A program made the translations under genes and the position numbers. Below the pieces are notes generated by a model that saw only the letters and a list, made by a program, of their open reading frames with translations, did not search any database and was not told the origin of the DNA. 12,161 nt of DNA from CAZRNB01 sp964601355 (GTDB lineage: Bacteria > Planctomycetota > Phycisphaerae > Sedimentisphaerales > Anaerobacaceae): contig CAZRNB010000092.1 of the NCBI GenBank assembly GCA_964601355.1, positions 1 to 12,161 of the forward strand, in the 5' to 3' direction. Position 1 is the first letter of the stretch. Each line of letters begins with the position of its first letter. Positions 6,115 through 12,161 of this stretch are shown piece after piece.

Positions 6115-6441
6115 TTATTTCGTTTCTATTGCCGACCATTTGTCTAAAAAGCGAGTGACTTTTTCGAATACGGGCCTGTTTATTGCACAATACACCCATT
6201 TGCCTTTCTTTTCCGTCGTAACAAGACCGGCATTAACAAGCTCTTTTATATGGTGAGAGGCCGTGGGAATAGCGACGTTCAGCGATTTGGCCAAATCATT
6301 GATGCAGGCCTCATTCCGGCATCGCAGCACCTTGCCTTTGCACCGATGTTGTCTGTCATAGATATACAGCAATATCTTAAGCCTGTTTTGGCTGGAAAGA
6401 GCCGCGAATATTTTACTTAAAGACGCAAGACTATTTTCCAT
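6115..6441 (-). CDS. arsR: ArsR-family metalloregulator
   Basis: This 108-residue winged-helix repressor is the first gene of the arsR-arsM operon. The helix-turn-helix covers about residues 44-74 (INDLAKSLNVAIPTASHHIKELVNAGLV), followed by the wing TTEKKGKWVYCAI. The classical ELCVCDL arsenic motif is not present. Here the equivalent place reads EACINDL with only Cys46, and further cysteines lie at 34 and 41 in an inserted loop, plus Cys85 in the wing. As(III) could be held by Cys34/Cys41/Cys46, giving a divergent binding site. GGAG lies 8 nt upstream of the ATG. The protein probably binds the palindrome at 6505-6524 and autoregulates. Confidence 0.92.
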   Translation of the reverse strand: MENSLASLSKIFAALSSQNRLKILLYIYDRQHRCKGKVLRCRNEACINDLAKSLNVAIPTASHHIKELVNAGLVTTEKKGKWVYCAINRPVFEKVTRFLDKWSAIETK

Positions 6442-6482
6442 ATCGTTTTCTCCATTATTTAGACATTTTGATAATTGTCTAT

Positions 6483-6511
6483 ATGATAATCAGAGGACAT
6501 GTATTTATCAA
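6483..6511 (-). promoter_or_regulatory. Promoter of arsR-arsM
   Basis: On the minus strand TTGATA (6506-6511) serves as -35 and TATCAT (6483-6488) as -10, with a 17-nt spacer; each is one base from consensus. The predicted transcript starts near 6476, about 35 nt ahead of the arsR ATG. The -35 lies inside the palindrome, as expected for a repressor operator. Confidence 0.6.
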
Positions 6512-6524
6512 ATATATTTGATAA
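6505..6524. promoter_or_regulatory. Probable ArsR operator, 20-bp perfect palindrome
   Basis: TTATCAAATATATTTGATAA equals its own reverse complement. The half site ATCAAAT/ATTTGAT resembles operators of ArsR/SmtB-family repressors. It covers the -35 hexamer of the arsR promoter, so binding would block RNA polymerase. A smaller perfect arm pair, TTACAA/TTGTAA (6552-6566), lies further upstream and could be an accessory site or chance. Confidence 0.65.
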
Positions 6525-6668
6525 GTATTTTTCTTAAATATTTGCTAATTGTTACAATTGTTGTAAATACCATCAACCGCAAGATTGGAAAAGCAACTTA
6601 TAGAGTAGGATTCATCTTGCAGGCCGGTGATTAGTAGGTTCAAAAGGTATCGACATCGACATCCGGTC

Positions 6669-6776
6669 CCGACGCAACACAAGAATTTGTGCTGTCACCT
6701 TCCGTTATTCACTTTGTTCATAACGGAGAGGCCGGGCCCGACTACGCTAACGCTTCGCCGGGTAAAATTCCTCTCC
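6669..6776. repeat. tRNA-tail repeat, copy 1, with decayed tRNA-Ser remnant
   Basis: The unit holds a hairpin with cacaa/ttgtg arms (6678-6691 region), a second hairpin CCGTTAT (6702-6708) with ATAACGG (6720-6726), and then a tRNA-like tail. The tail reads GGAGAGGCCGGGCCCG from 6725. This equals the 3' end of the tRNA-Ser at 11870-11957 with exactly the seven T-loop bases missing. A matching CCTCTCC at 6770-6776 equals the acceptor 5' strand. I read it as a shrunken tRNA-Ser pseudogene on the minus strand, with its 3' trailer. Confidence 0.6.
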
Positions 6777-6779
6777 TTG

Positions 6780-6859
6780 CCGACGCGACACAAGCAGTTG
6801 TGTCGCTCCCCTCCGTTATTCGCTTTGCTCATAACGGATAGGGCGGGATTCGAACCCGC
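6780..6859. repeat. tRNA-tail repeat, copy 2, with intact T arm
   Basis: Copy 2 starts 111 bp after copy 1 and aligns to it without gaps over 58 bp (47 identical by eye). Its first hairpin is perfect (GCGACACAA with TTGTGTCGC); the second is CCGTTAT (6813-6819) with ATAACGG (6831-6837). It ends in GGATAGG plus an intact T stem-loop GCGGG-ATTCGAA-CCCGC, the antisense of a tRNA 3' half of a different species from copy 1. The rest of a tRNA cannot be folded from the following bases. Confidence 0.6.
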
Positions 6860-6965
6860 TTTCCACTATTTAATGCTAATAAAAAACAATTTTTGCAGCA
6901 AGTGTTTTCATGCGACACTGGTTAGATTGACTGAACGGTCGTGCAGGAGCCCGGCCCTATTATAT

Positions 6966-8273
6966 TCACGGCTGCAGGTGCATCCGCATAAACTTCAGGA
7001 ACACATCCCAGTCGGGCGGAAGGGTTCCATGTCCGCCGGCGTGCATATAATAGCCAATCGTGTGCAGGATTGGCTGCCCGGCAGGTGGTATCTGGTCAGT
7101 GCCCAAATCCTGACCGCCCAGCAATCGATATACCGGCCCAGCCGCAACAGCGGCCAGAAATTCGCCCTTCGGGTCCGACCACGTATCCTGATCACCGGTT
7201 TGCAGCAATACCGGACGTGGTGTTATCATCGAAATAAGCATGTGTGCATCGACAGGGAATTGCTCAACATGGTCACCGTATTTCTGGTAATTGGCACAGA
7301 ACTGATATGGGTATCTTGATGGCGCCGTCAGATGTGCGATGGTTTCGCCGTAATTTCGCCGGCTCAAGGCCGCTCCACCCTCACCAGAACAGCTTGCAAT
7401 CACCATTGCAAAACGTGTGTCGCGAGCGCCCGCCCATAACACGGTCTTTCCGAGGCGCGAGACTCCCAGGATGACAACTTGCTTTGCATCCACGTCTTTA
7501 TCGGTTTCCAGGTAATCCATCGCACGGCTCAGACCCCATGCCCATGCCGCGATCGCACCCCATTCGTCAGGCTCAGGCTCCATCTGCCCCGGCTTGAGGT
7601 ACAGCCTACGTACACCGTACTGAATACCGCCTTGAAAGTCCGGATCAATGTCACCGTAGTAAACCGAAGCCACTCCTATGCCATGGGCCAGAAATTGGGT
7701 AACGTTCAGCTTTCCGAAATTCATGTTTTTCGGCGCAGGCACCTTCTTCTTGTCCCTGCCCCAGACTTCACCAGGTTTGATACCCGGATCGTCTACCACA
7801 CTTGAGTTAGCAAAAAAACTCAGATTCAGCAGAAGTGGAACCGGCTTGTTGGCGTCGGCAGGCAGATAGATCAGCATATCCATCTGTGGCCCGGTCTTGT
7901 CCGACGAGAAGTACACCGTCATTTGCCTGCGAATGGCCCTTCCATCCAACGCGGGCGTTCCCTTATCGTACACATCGAAGCTCATGTCAGCGGGACGCTC
8001 AGGGCTGCGGCCAAACTGGTTCTCCTCGAACAAACGCACAAGCTCAGGCCGACGTTTTTGATACCAGGTGTTGGCATCACGCACCGGTTCTCCATTGGCG
8101 AGTAACAGCGGGTCAGGAAGGGTATAAGTTCCGACGAGCGCCTCATCGTTGTTGACGGGAATGCCTGCTACACTCGTTCGTGGCGTATTAGTTGGCTGAC
8201 CATTCGCGATGCAAGGAAGCAGCATAATCAAAGAAGCTACCGATAAAATTGCACAACAGTATTTGGATGACAT
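6966..8273 (-). CDS. CE15-family glucuronoyl/uronate methyl esterase-like protein
   Basis: This secreted alpha/beta-hydrolase has 435 residues. Residues 1-25 are a signal peptide (hydrophobic SVASLIMLLPCIANG). The CE15-type nucleophile motif is GVSRLGK (270-276, Ser272), with ARDTRFAMVIASCSGEGGAALSRR-type sequence after it. Glu298 is a candidate catalytic acid. DQDTWSDPKGEF (361-372) and HAGGHG (411-416, His415 as catalytic base) complete the family pattern. Characterised CE15 enzymes cleave methyl or lignin esters of glucuronic acid in xylan. With GH106 upstream, a pectic or other rhamnose/uronate-containing substrate is possible. AGGAGG lies 5 nt before the ATG. The gene follows the rhamnosidase gene by 33 bp, so both are probably one transcript. 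Mean base composition matches its neighbour. Confidence 0.88.
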   Translation of the reverse strand: MSSKYCCAILSVASLIMLLPCIANGQPTNTPRTSVAGIPVNNDEALVGTYTLPDPLLLANGEPVRDANTWYQKRRPELVRLFEENQFGRSPERPADMSFDVYDKGTPALDGRAIRRQMTVYFSSDKTGPQMDMLIYLPADANKPVPLLLNLSFFANSSVVDDPGIKPGEVWGRDKKKVPAPKNMNFGKLNVTQFLAHGIGVASVYYGDIDPDFQGGIQYGVRRLYLKPGQMEPEPDEWGAIAAWAWGLSRAMDYLETDKDVDAKQVVILGVSRLGKTVLWAGARDTRFAMVIASCSGEGGAALSRRNYGETIAHLTAPSRYPYQFCANYQKYGDHVEQFPVDAHMLISMITPRPVLLQTGDQDTWSDPKGEFLAAVAAGPVYRLLGGQDLGTDQIPPAGQPILHTIGYYMHAGGHGTLPPDWDVFLKFMRMHLQP

Positions 8274-8306
8274 AGATACCTCCTGTATATATTCAATTTA
8301 CGCAAT

Positions 8307-11300
8307 CTAATGAGCCACAACTAAAACCACTGTTACAGGGCCGATTAGTCCCGATTCAACAAGTGGCGGATTTCCACCAAAGCCTCCCATCATAGAACCA
8401 CTATCGGAAAGCACCTTCTTATCCGGTGGAACCGTTCTATCGCCGGTCAGCCGATTCGTCCACTCGTTAGTGACCTTGATTTCCAATTGATTCTCTCCAG
8501 GCTTCAGCACATCCGTGACATTCAACTGGTACGGCGCTTTCCACAATATACCTAACGCCTTATCGTTGACCGAGACCTCAGCGATATCCATCACCATGCC
8601 GAGGTCGAGCAGGATTTTCGCCCCCGCCTGAAACCAGCTCTGTGGTGCCTGCACCGTTTTGGTGTAGGTTGCAGTGCCGGAGAAATACTTCACTCCTTCA
8701 TCGGTGTTCGCCGTCCAGGATTCGAGCTTGGCAAATTGTATTTTCTCCGGCGCTCCGAGGTTCGGAGGAAAGCTGACAATCCACGGCCCGCTTATCGTTG
8801 CAAGAATCGTTCTTGTTGCCGTCGGCAGCACGCGGGACGGCGATGAAGCTGCCGTACGGAAGACCACGAACACTGACTGACGCTCCGCTAAATGTACCGG
8901 AACCGTGGTGCGATTATCCGCGATCCTGTATTCTGCCAGCTCAATAGCTCCTGTGTCAGGATGCCAGAGTTCCGCTTCTTTGCCACTTACACGAAATCGA
9001 ACCTCGATCTTCTGAGGACGGTCGGCTAGGTTAGCTATGTAATAAATGTCAATATCGCCTGCGCGGCGATGGAGCCACGACAGATTTACATCCAATGGCC
9101 TGCTATACTCGACGTCTTTGGGAACATCCAATGAAGTGAGGACTTCGGCAGGCGGCAGACCCCAAACTACCATGCCCTTTCCATAGATGCGTTTCGTGCG
9201 GCTGACACCATCGAGGTCACCCCACAGCTCGCCGGCAAGCACCTGTACTTGACTATCGGAATCCGGGTATCCAGTAAGACTCGGCGATTTCACGGGCTTT
9301 GGACCCAGTATCATCGCGCCACCGTTGACAAGCTCGCGGATTTTACGTAGCACCGGCACCGTCATCCGGTCAATCTCCGGCAGGACCAGCACGCGGTAGC
9401 TCATGCCGTCCGGCAAAACAAGCCGGCCTCCCTCGTTCACGGACATCCGGTTGAGCAGGACGTCGGTGTTCACGTAATCATAATCGTAGCCCTCGGGGGG
9501 CGCAGGTGTTAGTCCCGCTGCCCAGATGGGCATGGTCGATGGAGCGCCTTCATTCAAAAGGTAAGCGATGTCCGCCACGAACAGGCCCTTCTGCAGAAGA
9601 AAAGAGCTCCGTGCTAAGTAAGTCATAAAAGGCCCGGCCTGTTCCGCCCACGTGATGTTTCGATTGATGTGTGTCCCGACCATGGTATTGCCGGGCTTGG
9701 TATCAAGCGGCTGATGCGCCGAGGTATGAAAGACGATGCGATTGACACCCTGCGCAAACCAGTAATCGCCGACCTTCTTGAGCGTGTATGGCGCCTCATA
9801 ACCGCCTCCGGTGAACGATTCGGCTGCTACCAGGGTCTTGCCATAGATGTGAGCCGCCGAGGCCGCACCGCGAACGTCCTGGTAGTACATTAGCTCCGGG
9901 TGAAGCGCCCGCACCCAGAATTCGCCCATAGGGATGTCCACCTTGCTCTTATTTAGCAGCGTGTCCTCAGGAATCTCTAAAGAAACTCCGGCGGCTTCCG
10001 CGTATGTTCCCACACCCCGCTGCCGAAGCAGTTCGGTCATCACACCATAGTGATAATCGGCAAACATATCAGCCAGTGTCCGGCGGAAGTCCCAGAGGAA
10101 GCGGTCGCTCACATCAGCGTTTTCAATCACGCGGCCTGTTAAAGCCGGCAGGTATGGAGTCGGATCGTAGCCCCGCCGATTGCGGAACTCACTTAGCATC
10201 TCTTCGGTCCAGTTCTGCATGCCGGCTTCCCAGCTATCCATCAGCACATATTGAAGACCCTCGCCAAAGAGCGGTCCGAGGGACTCAGCTATCGGGTCAA
10301 AGTAGCCGTGATAATAGGCTTCAATATGCCTGCGGCTAAGTTTATCGACCTCGTAACCGGTTCCTGCGGGCATGGCCGGTCGGTTTTTGGCTCCCGTCAG
10401 GGAATGACCCATGCGCAGAATCGTCCACCTGCCGGCCGGGACATCCCATTCCAGGCTTCCATCCGGGGCCATCTTTGAGGTTAAATCGACGATACTATCG
10501 TGTTTGATCGCCGTCTCGGCAGGGACATCGGGTGTCGGTACCGATTCATATTCAAACAGGAAGCTAAAGCCCGCCTTCTCTTCCCAGCGATGGATGCGCG
10601 CTCCGGAATGTAGTACCAACTCAGTAAGAACATACTCGCCAGCCGGCTTTGATGGTGCCTGACTCATCGTGGCCGCGGGGCCTAACGGCGCGCCGGCCAG
10701 CTCGATCCGATAGAACTTCGCAGTTGTTTCGGAAAACGCAAAAGTCCGCACCTGTCCCTGACGATAGAGCTGCGCACCGGGCAGCGTCACCAGCGTACGA
10801 AAGCTCATGCCGTCCTCGCTCGCCAGCACACGGCCAACTGGTATGCCGCCGCGGCCGCTGATGGTGATAGCACGAGCGAGAAAAGGTCGTGCGAACTCAA
10901 ACTGCACCCATGCCGGGCCGTCTTTTGGGGACGGGATGGTGACCGCAGAATTCAAATCGTCATCGAGCAGCGCTGCTGCGACGATTGTACCGGTGTTAGT
11001 AGTTACCTTTGGATTGAGGTCGGCCATGTTGGCTTCCGCTGCCGGGGTGTGATAAGCCACAACTGCGCTATCGCCATAATAGGTGGGGTTCGGCTGCGCG
11101 CCAGAACGGCCACCGCGTCCCATGTTGCGGATAGACCCGTTATTCGACGGCGGCTGCGGCAGCTTGTCGCTGAATTTCCGCGGCCCTTCCACGATGGTCT
11201 CGCTCCAGACAAGCTTCTTCATAGCCTGTTCGGGTTTCACCCATGGCCCGCCTGTCTCGCTCCAGCCGGCCGAGCTGAATATAGCCATCTCCAATCCGAG

Positions 11301-11642
11301 CCGCTGGGCCTCAGAGGCTGCATGGCGGACTGCATCCAGCCACTCAGGACTTCCGAACTCGCTTTTCTTCTCGACAGTTTGGCCTCTACCCATGCTGACG
11401 TCAGCCAACTGCATGCCGTTGATGCCGACGCGCTTCATCCACTCTAAGTCCTTTGTTATCCCTTCTTTTGTGATGTTGCCGCCCGTCCAGTGCCACCAGG
11501 TCCGCGGCTTGGCCGAATCCGGCGGGTTCCGGAAACCTTGTTCGAGAGCATCACCTGTACTCTGTGCGAGCACCAAATCTGTCTGTGCCGACAGTCCCAC
11601 TATGATTGCTGCCGTGATGAGCACCTTACATATTCGATTCAT
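8307..11642 (-). CDS. GH106-family alpha-L-rhamnosidase, secreted
   Basis: This enzyme is predicted to remove terminal alpha-L-rhamnose from polysaccharides such as rhamnogalacturonan, outside the cytoplasm. It has 1111 residues from the start at 11640-11642, which is favoured because GGAAGGA lies 7 nt upstream and a signal peptide (NRICKVLITAAIIVGLSAQ, cleavage likely after Ala26) follows at once. The in-frame ATG at 11697-11699 lacks a ribosome site and would bury that signal. GH106 hallmarks are PRTWWHWTGGNITKEGI (46-62), DLEWMKRVGINGMQ, and FSSAGWSETGGPWV near 122-135. Also present are YVLMDSWEAGMQNWTEEML (464-482, Glu472), TYAEAAG (Glu549), DIPMGEFW and AAESFT (Glu608). Insert 200-350 resembles a galactose-binding/discoidin-like beta domain. 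Residues about 985-1067 resemble a GH2-type jelly roll (VSVNDKALGILWKAPYQLNVTD). Length is within the family's range. Confidence 0.93.
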   Translation of the reverse strand: MNRICKVLITAAIIVGLSAQTDLVLAQSTGDALEQGFRNPPDSAKPRTWWHWTGGNITKEGITKDLEWMKRVGINGMQLADVSMGRGQTVEKKSEFGSPEWLDAVRHAASEAQRLGLEMAIFSSAGWSETGGPWVKPEQAMKKLVWSETIVEGPRKFSDKLPQPPSNNGSIRNMGRGGRSGAQPNPTYYGDSAVVAYHTPAAEANMADLNPKVTTNTGTIVAAALLDDDLNSAVTIPSPKDGPAWVQFEFARPFLARAITISGRGGIPVGRVLASEDGMSFRTLVTLPGAQLYRQGQVRTFAFSETTAKFYRIELAGAPLGPAATMSQAPSKPAGEYVLTELVLHSGARIHRWEEKAGFSFLFEYESVPTPDVPAETAIKHDSIVDLTSKMAPDGSLEWDVPAGRWTILRMGHSLTGAKNRPAMPAGTGYEVDKLSRRHIEAYYHGYFDPIAESLGPLFGEGLQYVLMDSWEAGMQNWTEEMLSEFRNRRGYDPTPYLPALTGRVIENADVSDRFLWDFRRTLADMFADYHYGVMTELLRQRGVGTYAEAAGVSLEIPEDTLLNKSKVDIPMGEFWVRALHPELMYYQDVRGAASAAHIYGKTLVAAESFTGGGYEAPYTLKKVGDYWFAQGVNRIVFHTSAHQPLDTKPGNTMVGTHINRNITWAEQAGPFMTYLARSSFLLQKGLFVADIAYLLNEGAPSTMPIWAAGLTPAPPEGYDYDYVNTDVLLNRMSVNEGGRLVLPDGMSYRVLVLPEIDRMTVPVLRKIRELVNGGAMILGPKPVKSPSLTGYPDSDSQVQVLAGELWGDLDGVSRTKRIYGKGMVVWGLPPAEVLTSLDVPKDVEYSRPLDVNLSWLHRRAGDIDIYYIANLADRPQKIEVRFRVSGKEAELWHPDTGAIELAEYRIADNRTTVPVHLAERQSVFVVFRTAASSPSRVLPTATRTILATISGPWIVSFPPNLGAPEKIQFAKLESWTANTDEGVKYFSGTATYTKTVQAPQSWFQAGAKILLDLGMVMDIAEVSVNDKALGILWKAPYQLNVTDVLKPGENQLEIKVTNEWTNRLTGDRTVPPDKKVLSDSGSMMGGFGGNPPLVESGLIGPVTVVLVVAH

Positions 11643-11649
11643 AATTTGG

Positions 11650-11656
11650 TCCTTCC
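11650..11656 (-). promoter_or_regulatory. Shine-Dalgarno deciding the GH106 start
   Basis: GGAAGGA on the minus strand lies 7 nt before the ATG at 11640-11642. The longer alternative start at 11699 has no such motif. Confidence 0.6.
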
Positions 11657-11802
11657 AATTCTGGTGTCGTCGGTCTGCAATTATCTTCTTATCTTCCATC
11701 TATTTGCTTTATGTTAATTTTTGCCAGCATTGGTGGCAGAACCAAGTATAATAAGGACAGAAAAGTCTCTGAAAAGAAGCTGTGTGCATACCTTAAAAAA
11801 TG

Positions 11803-11869
11803 ACAGACAGTCACAAGCAATTGTGCTGCTCCCTTCTGTTATTCACTTCGTTCGTAGCGCAGCGAAGAA
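11803..11869 (-). repeat. tRNA-tail repeat, copy 3, as trailer of functional tRNA-Ser
   Basis: This segment directly follows the tRNA-Ser 3' end in tRNA sense. It keeps the cacaa/ttgtg hairpin (11812-11825), the gctcccttctgttattcac block, and a second hairpin widened by an extra cgtagcgcagcgaag-like insertion (about 11852-11866). By eye it is clearly related to copies 1 and 2 at 6669 and 6780, which also end in tRNA 3' halves. Confidence 0.6.
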
Positions 11870-11957
11870 CGGAGAGGCCGGGATTCGAACCCGGGGTCCG
11901 CATAAAGCAGACACGGCCTTTCCAAGACCGCTCGATAAGCCACTCTGACACCTCTCC
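11870..11957 (-). tRNA. tRNA-Ser, anticodon GGA
   Basis: This 88-nt class II tRNA has acceptor strands GGAGAGG and CCTCTCC with discriminator G, the serine identity base. The anticodon stem CGGTC/GGCCG encloses TTGGAAA, so the anticodon is GGA (reads UCC and UCU). The long variable arm is GTCTGC-TTTAT-GCGGAC, a 6-bp stem with one G-T pair. The T arm is CCGGG-TTCGAAT-CCCGG. CCA is not encoded. Its 3' flank is a repeat shared with tRNA fragments at 6669-6859. Confidence 0.95.
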
Positions 11958-12161
11958 AGATGCAGTTAAACAGTTAAAAAACTAATTGATTATGACTTTC
12001 TGCACACCTTTTATTTTCCAAAGTTTTATAAAGTTTTCTATCCATTTTCCGTCGTATAAGTATAACGACAAATTAAAATGGCTGCAAGTAAAGTGTGCAC
12101 CAACAATTTTGGTACTCACTCATGATATTGGTAAAGAATAACAAGAAAATTGGGCATATTG
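11958..12161. other. AT-rich region upstream of tRNA-Ser
   Basis: No gene is supported. On the minus strand it should carry the tRNA-Ser promoter. CATAAT (11989-11994) is a possible -10, but I see no -35 at proper distance. There is a quasi-palindrome, gtcgtataagtataacgac (12051-12069), and oppositely oriented tgcacac/gtgtgca words at 12001 and 12094. Confidence 0.4.

Larger units (their letters stand above)
6525..6965. other. Gene-free spacer between ars promoter and CE15 stop
   Basis: No gene is supported. It holds a 7-bp inverted pair, gcaagat (6579-6585) and atcttgc (6614-6620), two copies of the tRNA-tail repeat (6669 and 6780 onward), and about 100 bp of unassigned sequence before the esterase stop codon. 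Open frames across it include peptides such as RAGFEPAF that are typical of antisense reading through tRNA T arms. Confidence 0.55.

Noticed and set aside
6095..6199. N-terminal extension of ArsM to the ATG at 6199
   Set aside because: It overlaps the end of arsR and adds sequence unlike ArsM. A good Shine-Dalgarno lies just before the ATG at 6092-6094.
6836..6961. Possible complete tRNA gene on the minus strand ending at 6836
   Set aside because: The T arm and 3' acceptor strand are good, and ATAGGG near 6956-6961 could pair with CCCTAT. However, no D arm or anticodon arm can be folded and the length (about 125 nt) is wrong. It is kept only as a fragment.
6627..7319. 230-residue plus-strand open frame
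   Set aside because: It crosses the tRNA-tail repeats and the antisense of the CE15 gene. The peptide RAGFEPAF is a known kind of artefact of reading antisense through a tRNA T arm.
11643..11699. Longer start for the GH106 gene
   Set aside because: No ribosome site is present, and the added 19 charged residues would precede the signal peptide.

Overview
The window reads as a chromosomal segment of an environmental, probably anaerobic or sediment-dwelling bacterium. A Planctomycetota (Phycisphaerae-like) origin is my best guess. It rests on the type of DUF2344 protein, the pairing of a GH106-type rhamnosidase with a CE15-type esterase, gene-poor spacers full of short palindromic and heptameric repeats, and two tRNA genes without an encoded CCA. 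This is inference; no 16S or marker gene is present.

Layout. Positions 1-242 are a repeat-rich spacer. At 243-917 (-) lies a DUF2344 / TIGR03936-type radical-SAM-linked protein whose conserved N-terminus has no ordinary start codon. Positions 918-1619 hold no gene but several dispersed palindromic elements. At 1620-2483 (-) is a membrane-anchored protein built from 22-residue repeats. At 2616-3110 (-) and 3240-3725 (-) are two small AT-rich genes: an uncharacterised single-TM protein and a coiled-coil plus winged-helix protein, with a terminator-like hairpin between them. At 4119-4895 (-) is an SGNH/GDSL lipoprotein esterase. A tRNA-Leu(CAA) with a strong promoter lies at 5113-5198 (+). An arsR-arsM operon (6441 to 5294, -) follows, with a 20-bp perfect palindrome over its promoter. 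Positions 6442-6965 contain no gene but carry two copies of a repeat that ends in tRNA 3' halves. A two-gene polysaccharide-degradation operon follows on the minus strand: GH106 alpha-L-rhamnosidase (11642-8307), then CE15-like glucuronoyl/uronate esterase (8273-6966). The window ends with a tRNA-Ser(GGA) at 11870-11957 (-), whose 3' flank is a third copy of the tRNA-tail repeat.

How the genes work together. The GH106 and CE15 enzymes both carry export signals and sit 33 bp apart, so they probably act together outside the cytoplasm on plant or algal acidic polysaccharide. Rhamnose would be released and uronate esters cleaved. The SGNH lipoprotein could contribute deacetylation but is not in the same operon. 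ArsR-ArsM is a self-contained arsenite-responsive methylation unit. The other protein genes have no visible functional link.

No obvious new multi-gene system is present. The most unusual signals are the tRNA-tail repeats, the missing canonical start and the in-frame heptamer tract of the DUF2344 gene, and the regular 22-residue repeat protein.
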